The notes beneath the pieces are model-generated. The model saw only the letters and a list, made by a program, of their open reading frames with translations. It ran no database searches and was not told where the DNA came from. This document shows, in pieces, positions 1 through 5,899 of a stretch of DNA of 10,573 bases (its first letter is position 1; each line of letters opens with the position of its first letter). The stretch spans positions 1 through 10,573 of the forward strand of contig CAMOEO010000077.1 in NCBI GenBank assembly GCA_946612175.1, written 5' to 3'. Source of the DNA: an uncultured Verrucomicrobiota bacterium. GTDB lineage: Bacteria > Verrucomicrobiota > Kiritimatiellia > RFP12 > UBA3636. The position numbers and the translations under genes are program-made.

Positions 1-142
1 AGTGCGCCCAGCTCGTCCACGGTTCGCTCTTCGGAAGATCGATGTGCATCAGGCGAGCCCCGCCCGTGCCGGAGCTGTGGGAGCAGACCATCGCGAAGCG
101 CGGATCCGTGGCGCCCGCGACGAGCGCGGCCTTCCCGTCGCG
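1..142 (-). pseudogene. 5'-truncated CE15-like (glucuronoyl esterase-type) alpha/beta-hydrolase fragment, continues past left edge
   Basis: Reading the minus strand leftwards from 142 gives 47 sense codons open to the window edge. They start R-D-G-K-A-A-L and include GKAALVAGATDPRFAMV followed by S-H-S-S-G-T-G-G-A. This matches the stretch after the nucleophile elbow of CE15 esterases, which in bacteria reads roughly G-H-S-R-x-G-K-x-A-L-W-A-G-A-x-D-x-R-F-A-L-V-x-S-N-x-S-G-x-G-G-A. CE15 enzymes are secreted and cleave ester links between glucuronic acid in xylan and lignin. Everything upstream of the elbow is missing. The codon where the catalytic serine should be is TAG (143-145), which is also the stop of the neighbouring 748-aa gene. 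No start codon or ribosome binding site precedes the fragment, so I treat it as a broken gene joined to its neighbour. The similarity is by eye and weakens after GGA, so another alpha/beta-hydrolase family is possible. Confidence 0.5.
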
Positions 143-2389
143 CTAGCGGCCGAGGACGAGCAGGAAGTTGCCGACGGCGTCGGCCCAGTTGCCGGTGGAG
201 AAGACGACGTCCCCGGGGAGCGGGGAGCCGCCGCGGCGGCCCTCGGCCTCGCGGAGGCATTCGACCAGGCCGGCGAATTCGGTGGCGGCGGGCGTGTCGA
301 CGGCGTCGAGCGCGCGGATCAGGCCGTCGGCCGGCGGGTTCGGCCCGAGGCGGAAGACGGATCCGGCCTCGGGCGGCGGCCGGCGGCGCCGCGCGGCGGC
401 CGCGCCCCCGAGCAGCGCCCGGGCGTCGACGGCGCGGGTGCCGAAGGTGTTGAAGTAGAATCCGCCGAAATCGGCCGGGACGGCGCCGAGGCCGGCGAGG
501 GTCCGTTCGAGGTCGGCGCGGTCGGCGGGCTCTTCGGCGAGGTACAGGGCGGCGATGGCGGCGTCGGCGAGGCGGGGGTCGAGCGCCAGGGCCGCCCGAT
601 ACTGCCCGAACGCCGCGCGCGGGCGTTCGGAGCATTCGAGGAGCCGGCCGAGGAGGAAGCGCGCCCCGGCGCGCGCGGCGAGGTCGGCGAGGGGCTCGGG
701 ACGGATGGCGGCGGTCCACGCGGGGAGGTTGCGCGGCGGCTCGATCTCCGCGCCGGCGAGCGCCGGAAGCGCGCGCCAGGCGGCGGCTAGGCGCTCGTCG
801 GGCCACCAGCCTTGAAAGCTGTCGTACAGGTCTACGGGCTCGGTGCGCGCGTAGCCGGCGGCGAGGCTTGCGAAGACGTCGGAGTAGATCCGGACGGCGT
901 CGTTCGTGCGGCCGGCCTCGAGCGCCTCCTCGGCGGGGTCGAAGGGGTCCGCTTCGTCCGTATCGGGGAGCGGCGCGGCGGGGTCGAGCGCGAGGAGCGC
1001 GTCGGCGAGGACGCGCTCGCCGTCGAGGCCGGAGAGGAAGGGCGGCATCGCGAGGGCGCGGCGCGCGGCGGCGGCGGCCTCGTCCGCGCGGCCGAGGTCG
1101 CGCATCGAGCGGGCGGCGGCGGCGAGGGGGCGCGGGTCGCACGGGAACGCCGCCGCCGCGGTCTCGAACGCGGCGAGCGCCTCTGCGGGCGGAAGGGCCT
1201 CGCGCAGGAGGTCGAACGCCCAGTCCGGCGGTTCGTCGCGCTCGAAAAGCGCGTTGCGGGCGATGCGCAGGGCGTCGTTGGTGCGGGAAACCGCGAGGAG
1301 CGCGCGGGCAAGGGCGGACGGCAGCCACTCCGTGTCCGTGGAGCGGACGCAGGCGACGTCCTTCCCGGTCCAGAGCGGGTTTCCCTCCGCGAGGGCGACG
1401 ATGTCCGCCGGCCCGCCGGCGCATTGGTAGAGTTCGAGCAGCGCGAAGGAGGGGTCGACGCTCCAGCTGTCGGCGTCCTTGCGCGAGAGGAGCGCGAAGC
1501 CCTCGCGTTCGGCGTCGGCGAAGCGCTCCTCCCGGATGGCGTCCCAGACGGCGTCGACCGGACGCGGGGGCGTCGGCCGGCACGCGGGGCGGGCGGGGGC
1601 GTCGGTGTCGGCGGAGGCGCAGTCGTCGGGGACGTCGGGGGCGAAGTCGCCGGGGTCCTCCGGCGTCGGGGCGCCGGCGGCGGCGCGCTCCTTCTCCCGC
1701 TCCAGGTCGAAGGAGGTCCTGCCGGGGTGGTCGAGGGTCCACCGCGCCACGGTCCGGAAATGGGCGGCGGTCTCGTCGGCGGGGCGGACGGGGATCGCGT
1801 CGAACGCGGCGCGGGCCTCGCGCTCGGCGGCGGCGTCGCCGTCGATGCGCGCCAGCGCGAGGGAGAGCGCGCGGAGGAGGGGCGGCGCGTTCGTCGCGCC
1901 GCCGGCGGCGGCGACGCGCGCGGCGACGCCGGCGCGGACGGCGGGCCAGCGGTCGGGGTCCGGGAGGCGGCGCAGCAGCGGCAGGAAGGTCCCCTCGCGC
2001 GCGTCGGCGCTCCAGGGGCCGGATATGCCGAGGAGGTCCTCGTCCTGCCAGCGGAGGAGGCCGACGAGCCCGGTTTCGCCGTAGCGCTCGGGCGGGCGCC
2101 CGGGGAGCGCGAGCGCCGCGTCGAGCGCGGCGAGCCAGTAGTCCGCGGTGGCACCGTCGCGCGAGAGGACCTGCGCGGCGCAGAGCCGCGCATGGGCGAG
2201 GAGGAAGCGGTCCACGGGGGTCTCCTCGGAACGGTCCGTGGCCGCGGCCGGCCATTCGTCCGCGACGGTGGCGATGAGCCACGCGGCGCCGTGCACGGCG
2301 GAGCCCGTGGCAGGCTCCCCGGCGGGCGCGGCCGCGGCGAGGAGCGCGAGAAGCGCGAGGGCGCGTGGCGGGGTGCGGCGGACGTTCAT
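143..2389 (-). CDS. Exported TPR-like protein, paralogue of the gene upstream (748 aa)
   Basis: No named family recognised. The start is the ATG at 2389: it has a good ribosome binding site (GGGAGG, 7 nt upstream), overlaps the upstream stop as ATGA, and begins a clear signal peptide (basic MNVRRTPPR, hydrophobic ALALLALLAAAAP, probable cleavage near residue 24). The same frame stays open about 2.1 kb further upstream, but that part reads as Arg/Pro/Gly-rich antisense-type sequence inside the neighbouring gene. The mature protein is mostly Ala/Arg-rich helices with TPR-like pairs, for example around AAFGQYRAALALDPRLADAA and AAAAARRALAMPPF, and has no catalytic motif that I can see. Its first ~180 residues and its tail (LPGDVVFSTGN) line up with the upstream protein, so the two are tandem duplicates. 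It ends at TAG 143-145, immediately followed in frame by an esterase-like fragment. A periplasmic or surface protein-binding scaffold is a plausible role (inference). Confidence 0.8.
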   Translation of the reverse strand: MNVRRTPPRALALLALLAAAAPAGEPATGSAVHGAAWLIATVADEWPAAATDRSEETPVDRFLLAHARLCAAQVLSRDGATADYWLAALDAALALPGRPPERYGETGLVGLLRWQDEDLLGISGPWSADAREGTFLPLLRRLPDPDRWPAVRAGVAARVAAAGGATNAPPLLRALSLALARIDGDAAAEREARAAFDAIPVRPADETAAHFRTVARWTLDHPGRTSFDLEREKERAAAGAPTPEDPGDFAPDVPDDCASADTDAPARPACRPTPPRPVDAVWDAIREERFADAEREGFALLSRKDADSWSVDPSFALLELYQCAGGPADIVALAEGNPLWTGKDVACVRSTDTEWLPSALARALLAVSRTNDALRIARNALFERDEPPDWAFDLLREALPPAEALAAFETAAAAFPCDPRPLAAAARSMRDLGRADEAAAAARRALAMPPFLSGLDGERVLADALLALDPAAPLPDTDEADPFDPAEEALEAGRTNDAVRIYSDVFASLAAGYARTEPVDLYDSFQGWWPDERLAAAWRALPALAGAEIEPPRNLPAWTAAIRPEPLADLAARAGARFLLGRLLECSERPRAAFGQYRAALALDPRLADAAIAALYLAEEPADRADLERTLAGLGAVPADFGGFYFNTFGTRAVDARALLGGAAAARRRRPPPEAGSVFRLGPNPPADGLIRALDAVDTPAATEFAGLVECLREAEGRRGGSPLPGDVVFSTGNWADAVGNFLLVLGR

Positions 2390-4581
2390 CGGGAGACCTC
2401 CCTTTTCTCGAGGAGCCGGTCGGTCCGGACGAGCCCTTCGTAGATGTCGCCGAAGGAGCGGAAAGCGGCGTGGCCGGGAAGGAGGCGCGAGGGGCGTTTC
2501 ACCCAGCCGTGGCCGTTCTCCGGCGGGTCGGCGGTGCGGCCGGACGCGGCCGCCTCGAGCGCGACGGCGAGGTCGCGCTCCGCGGAGGCGTAGTCGACGC
2601 CGGGGCGGAGGCCGCCCGGCGGCGCGGCGCGGGCGGCGGCCTTGCGGACGCGGTCCGTGGCCTCGAGCGGGAAGATCCCGACCTCGGCGCGATACGCCTC
2701 GGCCGACGGCATCGCGGCGATCGCGCGCTCCCACCAGCCGGGCCAGTCGGAGACGCGTTCGCGCGCGAGGGCGTCGCGCCGGGCGATGGCCGCGTCGCGC
2801 GCGGCGAAGGCGTCGCGCACGCGCCGCGCCTCGTCGCCGCGCCCGACGGCCTCGAGCGCCTCCTCGAGCGTCCGCGCCTCGGTGCCGTCGGAGGCGAACG
2901 CGGAGATGTCGCTCCGGTGGTCCCACCCGGGGAAGTCTGTGAAGACGGCGAGGGCGTCCGCGGGGCGCCCGGCGCGCAGGTAGAGCTTGGCGGCGAGGCC
3001 GGGCGCATCCCATTCGTAGTAGAAGCAGCCGGTCTGCGGGCCGCGCCGGATCAGCGCGAGCGCGAGCCCCTCCGCCTCCGCGAAGAGACCGGCCTCGATG
3101 CAGGCGTCGAGGAGGTCGGGCTCGCGGACGTCCTCGTCGGGGTCGCGGGCGCGGACCTCCTCGGCGACGCGGAGGAAGCGCCGGAGATCCTCGCGGAAAT
3201 CCTCGCCGCCGCCGTTCCGCGCGAGGTCGGCGAGCAGGGCCCGCGTCGTGCGGAGCAGGTGCCGGAAGTCCCCGCCGAAGCACGGGAACGCTTCGCGGGA
3301 GGCGCGCGGCGGCAGGTCTGGCGCGGCCGCAAGGCGCGCCTCGAGGAGGGCGAGCGCGGCCTCCGCCGCGGCGCGAGGCTCGCCGGGCGCCGACGAGACG
3401 CGTTCGGCGACGAGCTCGATGCGCGCGGCGGCGAGGGCGGCCGACGCGGCCGGATCGGCGCCGGCGGCGCGCAGCGCGTCCTCCGCGGGCCGGAGGTCCT
3501 CCGGCGAGCGGGCGACGCCGAGGAACGTGCCGAACAGGGTGTTGCCCATGGCGACGCCGGGCGCGGCGAGGCGCGGCCCGAGGAACGCGCGCCACGCCGC
3601 CGCCGCGGGGCCGTCCAGCCAGGCCGGGTCCGGCACGCGGCGGCCCGAGGGGCCGTCGACGTAGCGGTGGGCGGACGGGCCGAACCACGAGGAAGCGAAC
3701 AGCGCGAGCCGCTCCCAGCCCGCGGGCGGGAGGTCCGGGGCGAACGCCTCCGCGGCGGCCGCGTCGCCGCGATCGAGGGCGTCCTCGACGAGGGACGCGA
3801 GCGCGTCGGCGCCGGCGCGCAGCGCGGGGTCGTCGCGGCCCGTGCGGACTTCCGAGAGGTAGGTCTCGAGTGAGGAGAACGGCGAATCGGCGCCGCGGGC
3901 GAGCAGCGCCGGGATCGGCGAGTTCGTCGCGAGGACCGCGCGGCGCGCCTCGAGGAGCCGCTCGTGCCAGCCGGGTTCGGGTGGATCCCAGGGGGAGCGC
4001 TCGGAACCGGCCGGCGCCGCGGCGCCCGGCAGCGCCGCGAGGGCGTTCGACGCGGCGGCTTCGTCGCCCGAGAGGCGCGCGAACGCGGCGCGCAGGCCGA
4101 GGAGCAGCGGCGGCGGCGGGTCGGCGGCCGAGGCGATGCGCCCCTCCACCTCCGCGCCGAGCGCGGGCCACTCGGCGGGCGGAGGCAGGAGCGGCAGGAG
4201 CGCGTCGAACGCGGTGTGCGAGGGAACGGGCGTATCGCGGGAGATGCCGTAGGAGTTGCCCGGCAGGTCCGTGAAGTCCCAGGAGAGCGCCGACCGGACG
4301 TCCGGCGGGCACGCAAGCGCCGCGTCGAGCAGCGCAAGCCAGCCCGTGCGCGACGGGCGTCCGTCCGTCGCCCAGGCCTCCGTCTGGAGCCGGACGAGCG
4401 CCTCGAAGAAGCGATCGGCCTCGTTCGGCTCGACCGTCGGCGCCCCCGGCCCTCCCGGAAGCTCCGCCAGGCACGCCGCCGCGCCCCGCAGGGACTGCGC
4501 CGGCCCGTTCGTGGCGGGGGTGTCCGCCGCGGGCGCCGCCATGGCGAGCAGGGCGAGGAGCGGGAGAACATGTCGTTTCAC
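2386..4581 (-). CDS. Exported helical repeat (TPR-like) protein, first gene of a coupled paralogue pair (731 aa)
   Basis: No named family recognised. The start is a GTG at 4581, chosen because it opens directly onto a textbook signal peptide (MKRHVLPLLALLAMAAPAA, cleavage near residue 19); no good ribosome binding site is visible in front of it. After the signal come Ala-rich helices with TPR-like features, such as LDACIEAGLFAEAEGLALALIRR (around residue 480) and AAKLYLRAGRPADALAVFTDF. No enzymatic motif is seen. The protein is collinear with the downstream 748-aa protein: shared RGAA/HGAA near the N-terminus, DRFxxAxxRL, WLALLDAALA, LLPLLxxxxxWPAL, PPLLLxLRxAxARxxGD, the G-x-FY(Y/F) patch and the LPGxxxF tail. 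The stop TGA (2388-2386) overlaps the next ATG as ATGA. Transcription probably starts at the promoter near 4654-4681, which gives a leader of roughly 65 nt carrying a small hairpin. Confidence 0.8.
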   Translation of the reverse strand: MKRHVLPLLALLAMAAPAADTPATNGPAQSLRGAAACLAELPGGPGAPTVEPNEADRFFEALVRLQTEAWATDGRPSRTGWLALLDAALACPPDVRSALSWDFTDLPGNSYGISRDTPVPSHTAFDALLPLLPPPAEWPALGAEVEGRIASAADPPPPLLLGLRAAFARLSGDEAAASNALAALPGAAAPAGSERSPWDPPEPGWHERLLEARRAVLATNSPIPALLARGADSPFSSLETYLSEVRTGRDDPALRAGADALASLVEDALDRGDAAAAEAFAPDLPPAGWERLALFASSWFGPSAHRYVDGPSGRRVPDPAWLDGPAAAAWRAFLGPRLAAPGVAMGNTLFGTFLGVARSPEDLRPAEDALRAAGADPAASAALAAARIELVAERVSSAPGEPRAAAEAALALLEARLAAAPDLPPRASREAFPCFGGDFRHLLRTTRALLADLARNGGGEDFREDLRRFLRVAEEVRARDPDEDVREPDLLDACIEAGLFAEAEGLALALIRRGPQTGCFYYEWDAPGLAAKLYLRAGRPADALAVFTDFPGWDHRSDISAFASDGTEARTLEEALEAVGRGDEARRVRDAFAARDAAIARRDALARERVSDWPGWWERAIAAMPSAEAYRAEVGIFPLEATDRVRKAAARAAPPGGLRPGVDYASAERDLAVALEAAASGRTADPPENGHGWVKRPSRLLPGHAAFRSFGDIYEGLVRTDRLLEKREVSR
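2397..2402 (-). promoter_or_regulatory. Ribosome binding site deciding the start at 2389
   Basis: The minus strand reads GGGAGG, then 7 nt, then ATG. The site lies inside the last codons of the upstream gene. It supports starting the 748-aa protein at 2389 rather than anywhere in the long open frame upstream, and it fits coupled translation of the pair. Confidence 0.75.
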
Positions 4582-4620
4582 GGCTGGAAGGGGGTGTAGG
4601 GCGATAGCCTTGGCGCGGGT

Positions 4621-4636
4621 CTTCCGGGCGCGGAAG
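4621..4636. repeat. Perfect small hairpin in the leader of the 731-aa gene
   Basis: CTTCCG, a 4-nt GGCG spacer, then CGGAAG: a 6-bp perfect inverted repeat. It lies between the predicted promoter and the GTG start of the 731-aa gene, so it would be transcribed into the leader. No T-run follows on either strand, so it does not look like a classical terminator. Confidence 0.55.
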
Positions 4637-4639
4637 ATT

Positions 4640-4655
4640 CCGTTGGAGACAACGG
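4640..4655. repeat. Second perfect small hairpin, touching the predicted -10 box
   Basis: CCGTTG, a GAGA spacer, then CAACGG: a 6-bp perfect inverted repeat three bases from the preceding hairpin. On the plus strand the loop is a GNRA-type tetraloop (GAGA); on the minus strand it is TCTC. It overlaps the predicted -10 element (4654-4659) by two bases, so as DNA it could be an operator-like dyad. Confidence 0.5.
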
Positions 4656-4681
4656 TATCACATGCGCCGGCGCGGCGTCAA
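4654..4681 (-). promoter_or_regulatory. Predicted sigma-70-type promoter for the paralogue pair
   Basis: On the minus strand TTGACG (4681-4676, five of six bases match TTGACA) is followed by a 16-nt spacer and GATACC (4659-4654), preceded by TGT as an extended -10. The -10 box itself is weak. The site lies in the only non-coding stretch upstream of the 731-aa gene, after the stop of the decayed HNH gene. Confidence 0.45.
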
Positions 4682-4705
4682 GGGCCGGCGACGTGACGCA
4701 GTTTG

Positions 4706-4912
4706 TCATACTTGAGGACACCGACGGCACCTGCGGAGGGGGTGGCTAGCCGCCCACTTCGCCCCTTTGCGACGATTGCAGTCGCGGCAGAGCATCTGGC
4801 AGTTCTCGGGAACCGTCCGGCCGCCGTCGCGCCACGGCGTGACATGGTCGGCCGCCATCTGCGCAAGCTCGAAGCGGGCGCCGCAGAGCGGGCAGACGCC
4901 GTGCTGCCGTTC
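4706..4912 (-). pseudogene. C-terminal HNH nuclease domain remnant of a DUF262/HNH (GmrSD-like) protein
   Basis: The minus-strand frame ending at TGA 4706-4708 encodes E-R-Q-H-G-V-C-P-L-C-G-A-R-F, then M-A-A-D-H-V-T-P-W-R-D-G-G-R-T, then E-N-C-Q-M-L-C-R-D-C-N-R-R-K-G. This is a complete HNH fold signature: two zinc-type CxxC pairs, the DHxxPW catalytic core and the N-C-Q-x-L-C-x-x-C-N-x-x-K end. In this family the domain normally follows a DUF262 domain and cuts DNA, usually in phage defence. Here it has no start codon and is preceded in frame by a TAA stop (4913-4915), at the position where relatives commonly have Tyr in A-Y-E-R-Q. Its N-terminal partner is the neighbouring fragment, which lies in a different frame. 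Treat the two as one dead gene with a large internal deletion. Confidence 0.8.
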
Positions 4913-4928
4913 TTAGGCCTCCAGATAA

Positions 4929-5192
4929 TCAAGCGAACTCGCGCTGGTAGGCCAGCCGGATGTCGAGCCGACCGCCGTAGCCGACGACGCCCTCGTCACC
5001 CTTGTCCTCGTATCCCGCGACCAGATCGCAGACCGCGATTTCGTGAAGTTGGATGGGAGTGACTCCAGTCGGAAGAGTCGGGCGAAGTTCGATATTCCGG
5101 CGCGTGTTCTGCCCTTCGGCCAGGGCGAAATGATGCCTGGCACATATCAGAGGACGAGGCGAGTAGACTGAGATCAATAGAGGAAACTCCAA
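4929..5192 (-). pseudogene. N-terminal remnant of a DUF262/HNH (GmrSD-like) protein
   Basis: The frame ends LHEIAVCDLVAGYED, then G-D-E-G-V-V-G-Y-G-G-R-L-D-I-R-L-A-Y-Q-R-E-F-A-stop. This matches the N-terminus of DUF262 proteins, which typically read like ...V-x-D-L-V-x-G-Y...D-E-G-V-x-G-Y-G-G-K-L-D-I-R-P-x-Y-Q-R-E-F-V-Y. The conserved Pro after L-D-I-R is Leu here. The frame breaks right after Y-Q-R-E-F at TGA 4929-4931, and the rest of DUF262, including the D-G-Q-Q-R motif, is absent; within about 20 bases the HNH end begins in another frame. Recognisable similarity starts near 5057. No in-frame ATG lies close to that point; the codon at 5052-5054 is ATC, 8 nt after a GGAG, and could be a mutated ATG. 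The open frame runs on to 5192, overlapping the 241-aa gene, but that part is probably not coding. Confidence 0.7.
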
Positions 5193-5899
5193 CGTTCATC
5201 CGAGTAAAGGAGGCGTATCCGCATAATAAACGATTCATGGTTGCCGGCGAACACGGGAACGGCCCTGACAGGAAGGACAAAGGCGGAAGAAACGTTCGGA
5301 ACCAGTTCGAGTTCGGAATAGCACAATGGTTCAAAATGGAACGAGTCCTGATAGTCCGACAGGGCTTCGTCTATGTCCGAATCAGCAGCTTCGGCGGCGG
5401 GTACGTCGGTGATCGTTCCGGCGGTCAACGTCCGGAACAATTTCCGTCGCATGGCGGGAGAAAGCCCGGAGAATGATCCCGAGCTCACATCCGAAAGAAA
5501 CTGTCCGGCAGATTTGACAAGGTTTGTCCGGAAAGCAAATGTCGATGGTTCGTTCCACGCGGCGAGAGACTCCGTGAACATGGAGGCTACGGTGCAATTC
5601 GTTGCTCCGCCATCGATCAGAAACGAGATTCCATCCTCGAAGAGCGCCGTTCTGTCAACGAGATTCGGTTCGTAATGTTGTCGGATTCTGACAATCCCTG
5701 CGTCGTTTGTTTCAGGTTTCCCAAAGCCGGAGACGCTATGGAAATAGTTCGCGATATCGTTCGTCGCGATATAGTTGACATGCGGGGAAACCTCGCCGAC
5801 TTCGTAGACAACGGAACAATCGACTCCGCCGACTGGAATTCGGTTCTGGGCGAAAACCGCAAGGGGAAGGAAGAGGAAAAGGACGATGGATGCTTTCAT
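5174..5899 (-). CDS. Small secreted protein of unknown function, last gene of the three-gene exported unit (241 aa)
   Basis: No family recognised. The start is the ATG at 5899, whose last bases overlap the upstream stop as ATGA. It opens a clear signal peptide, MKASIVLFLFLPLAVFA, with probable cleavage before Q18. The mature part (~224 aa) has three cysteines (C28, C102, C193), an acidic patch near 173-187 (DSDIDEALSDYQD), and a C-terminal hydrophobic strand pattern (FVLPVRAVPVF ... MRIRLLYSDERWSFLY). No catalytic motif is seen. Four Thr-Asn pairs occur (46-47, 64-65, 100-101, 125-126), as in the other exported proteins here. The longer open frame upstream to 6112 lies inside the 781-aa gene and is not used. 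Base composition is visibly less GC-rich than in the paralogue pair. It probably works with the 781-aa membrane protein, because translation is coupled; the role is unknown. Confidence 0.8.
   Translation of the reverse strand: MKASIVLFLFLPLAVFAQNRIPVGGVDCSVVYEVGEVSPHVNYIATNDIANYFHSVSGFGKPETNDAGIVRIRQHYEPNLVDRTALFEDGISFLIDGGATNCTVASMFTESLAAWNEPSTFAFRTNLVKSAGQFLSDVSSGSFSGLSPAMRRKLFRTLTAGTITDVPAAEAADSDIDEALSDYQDSFHFEPLCYSELELVPNVSSAFVLPVRAVPVFAGNHESFIMRIRLLYSDERWSFLY

Noticed and set aside
2..3873. Long plus-strand open frames across 2-790, 812-2443 and 2365-3873
   Set aside because: They are antisense to genes with signal peptides and coherent repeats, and their products are Arg/Gly/Glu-rich with no motif; they come from high GC content.
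2390..4474. Upstream extension of the 748-aa gene to a 1443-aa open frame
   Set aside because: This part is out of frame with the 731-aa gene, reads as Arg/Gly/Pro-rich low-information sequence, and the ATG at 2389 has a ribosome binding site and signal peptide.
4621..4655. Rho-independent terminator
   Set aside because: The hairpins are short and no T-run follows on either strand.
4678..4932. 84-aa minus-strand frame over the HNH region
   Set aside because: The HNH signature lies in a different frame (ending at 4706); this frame is a shadow.
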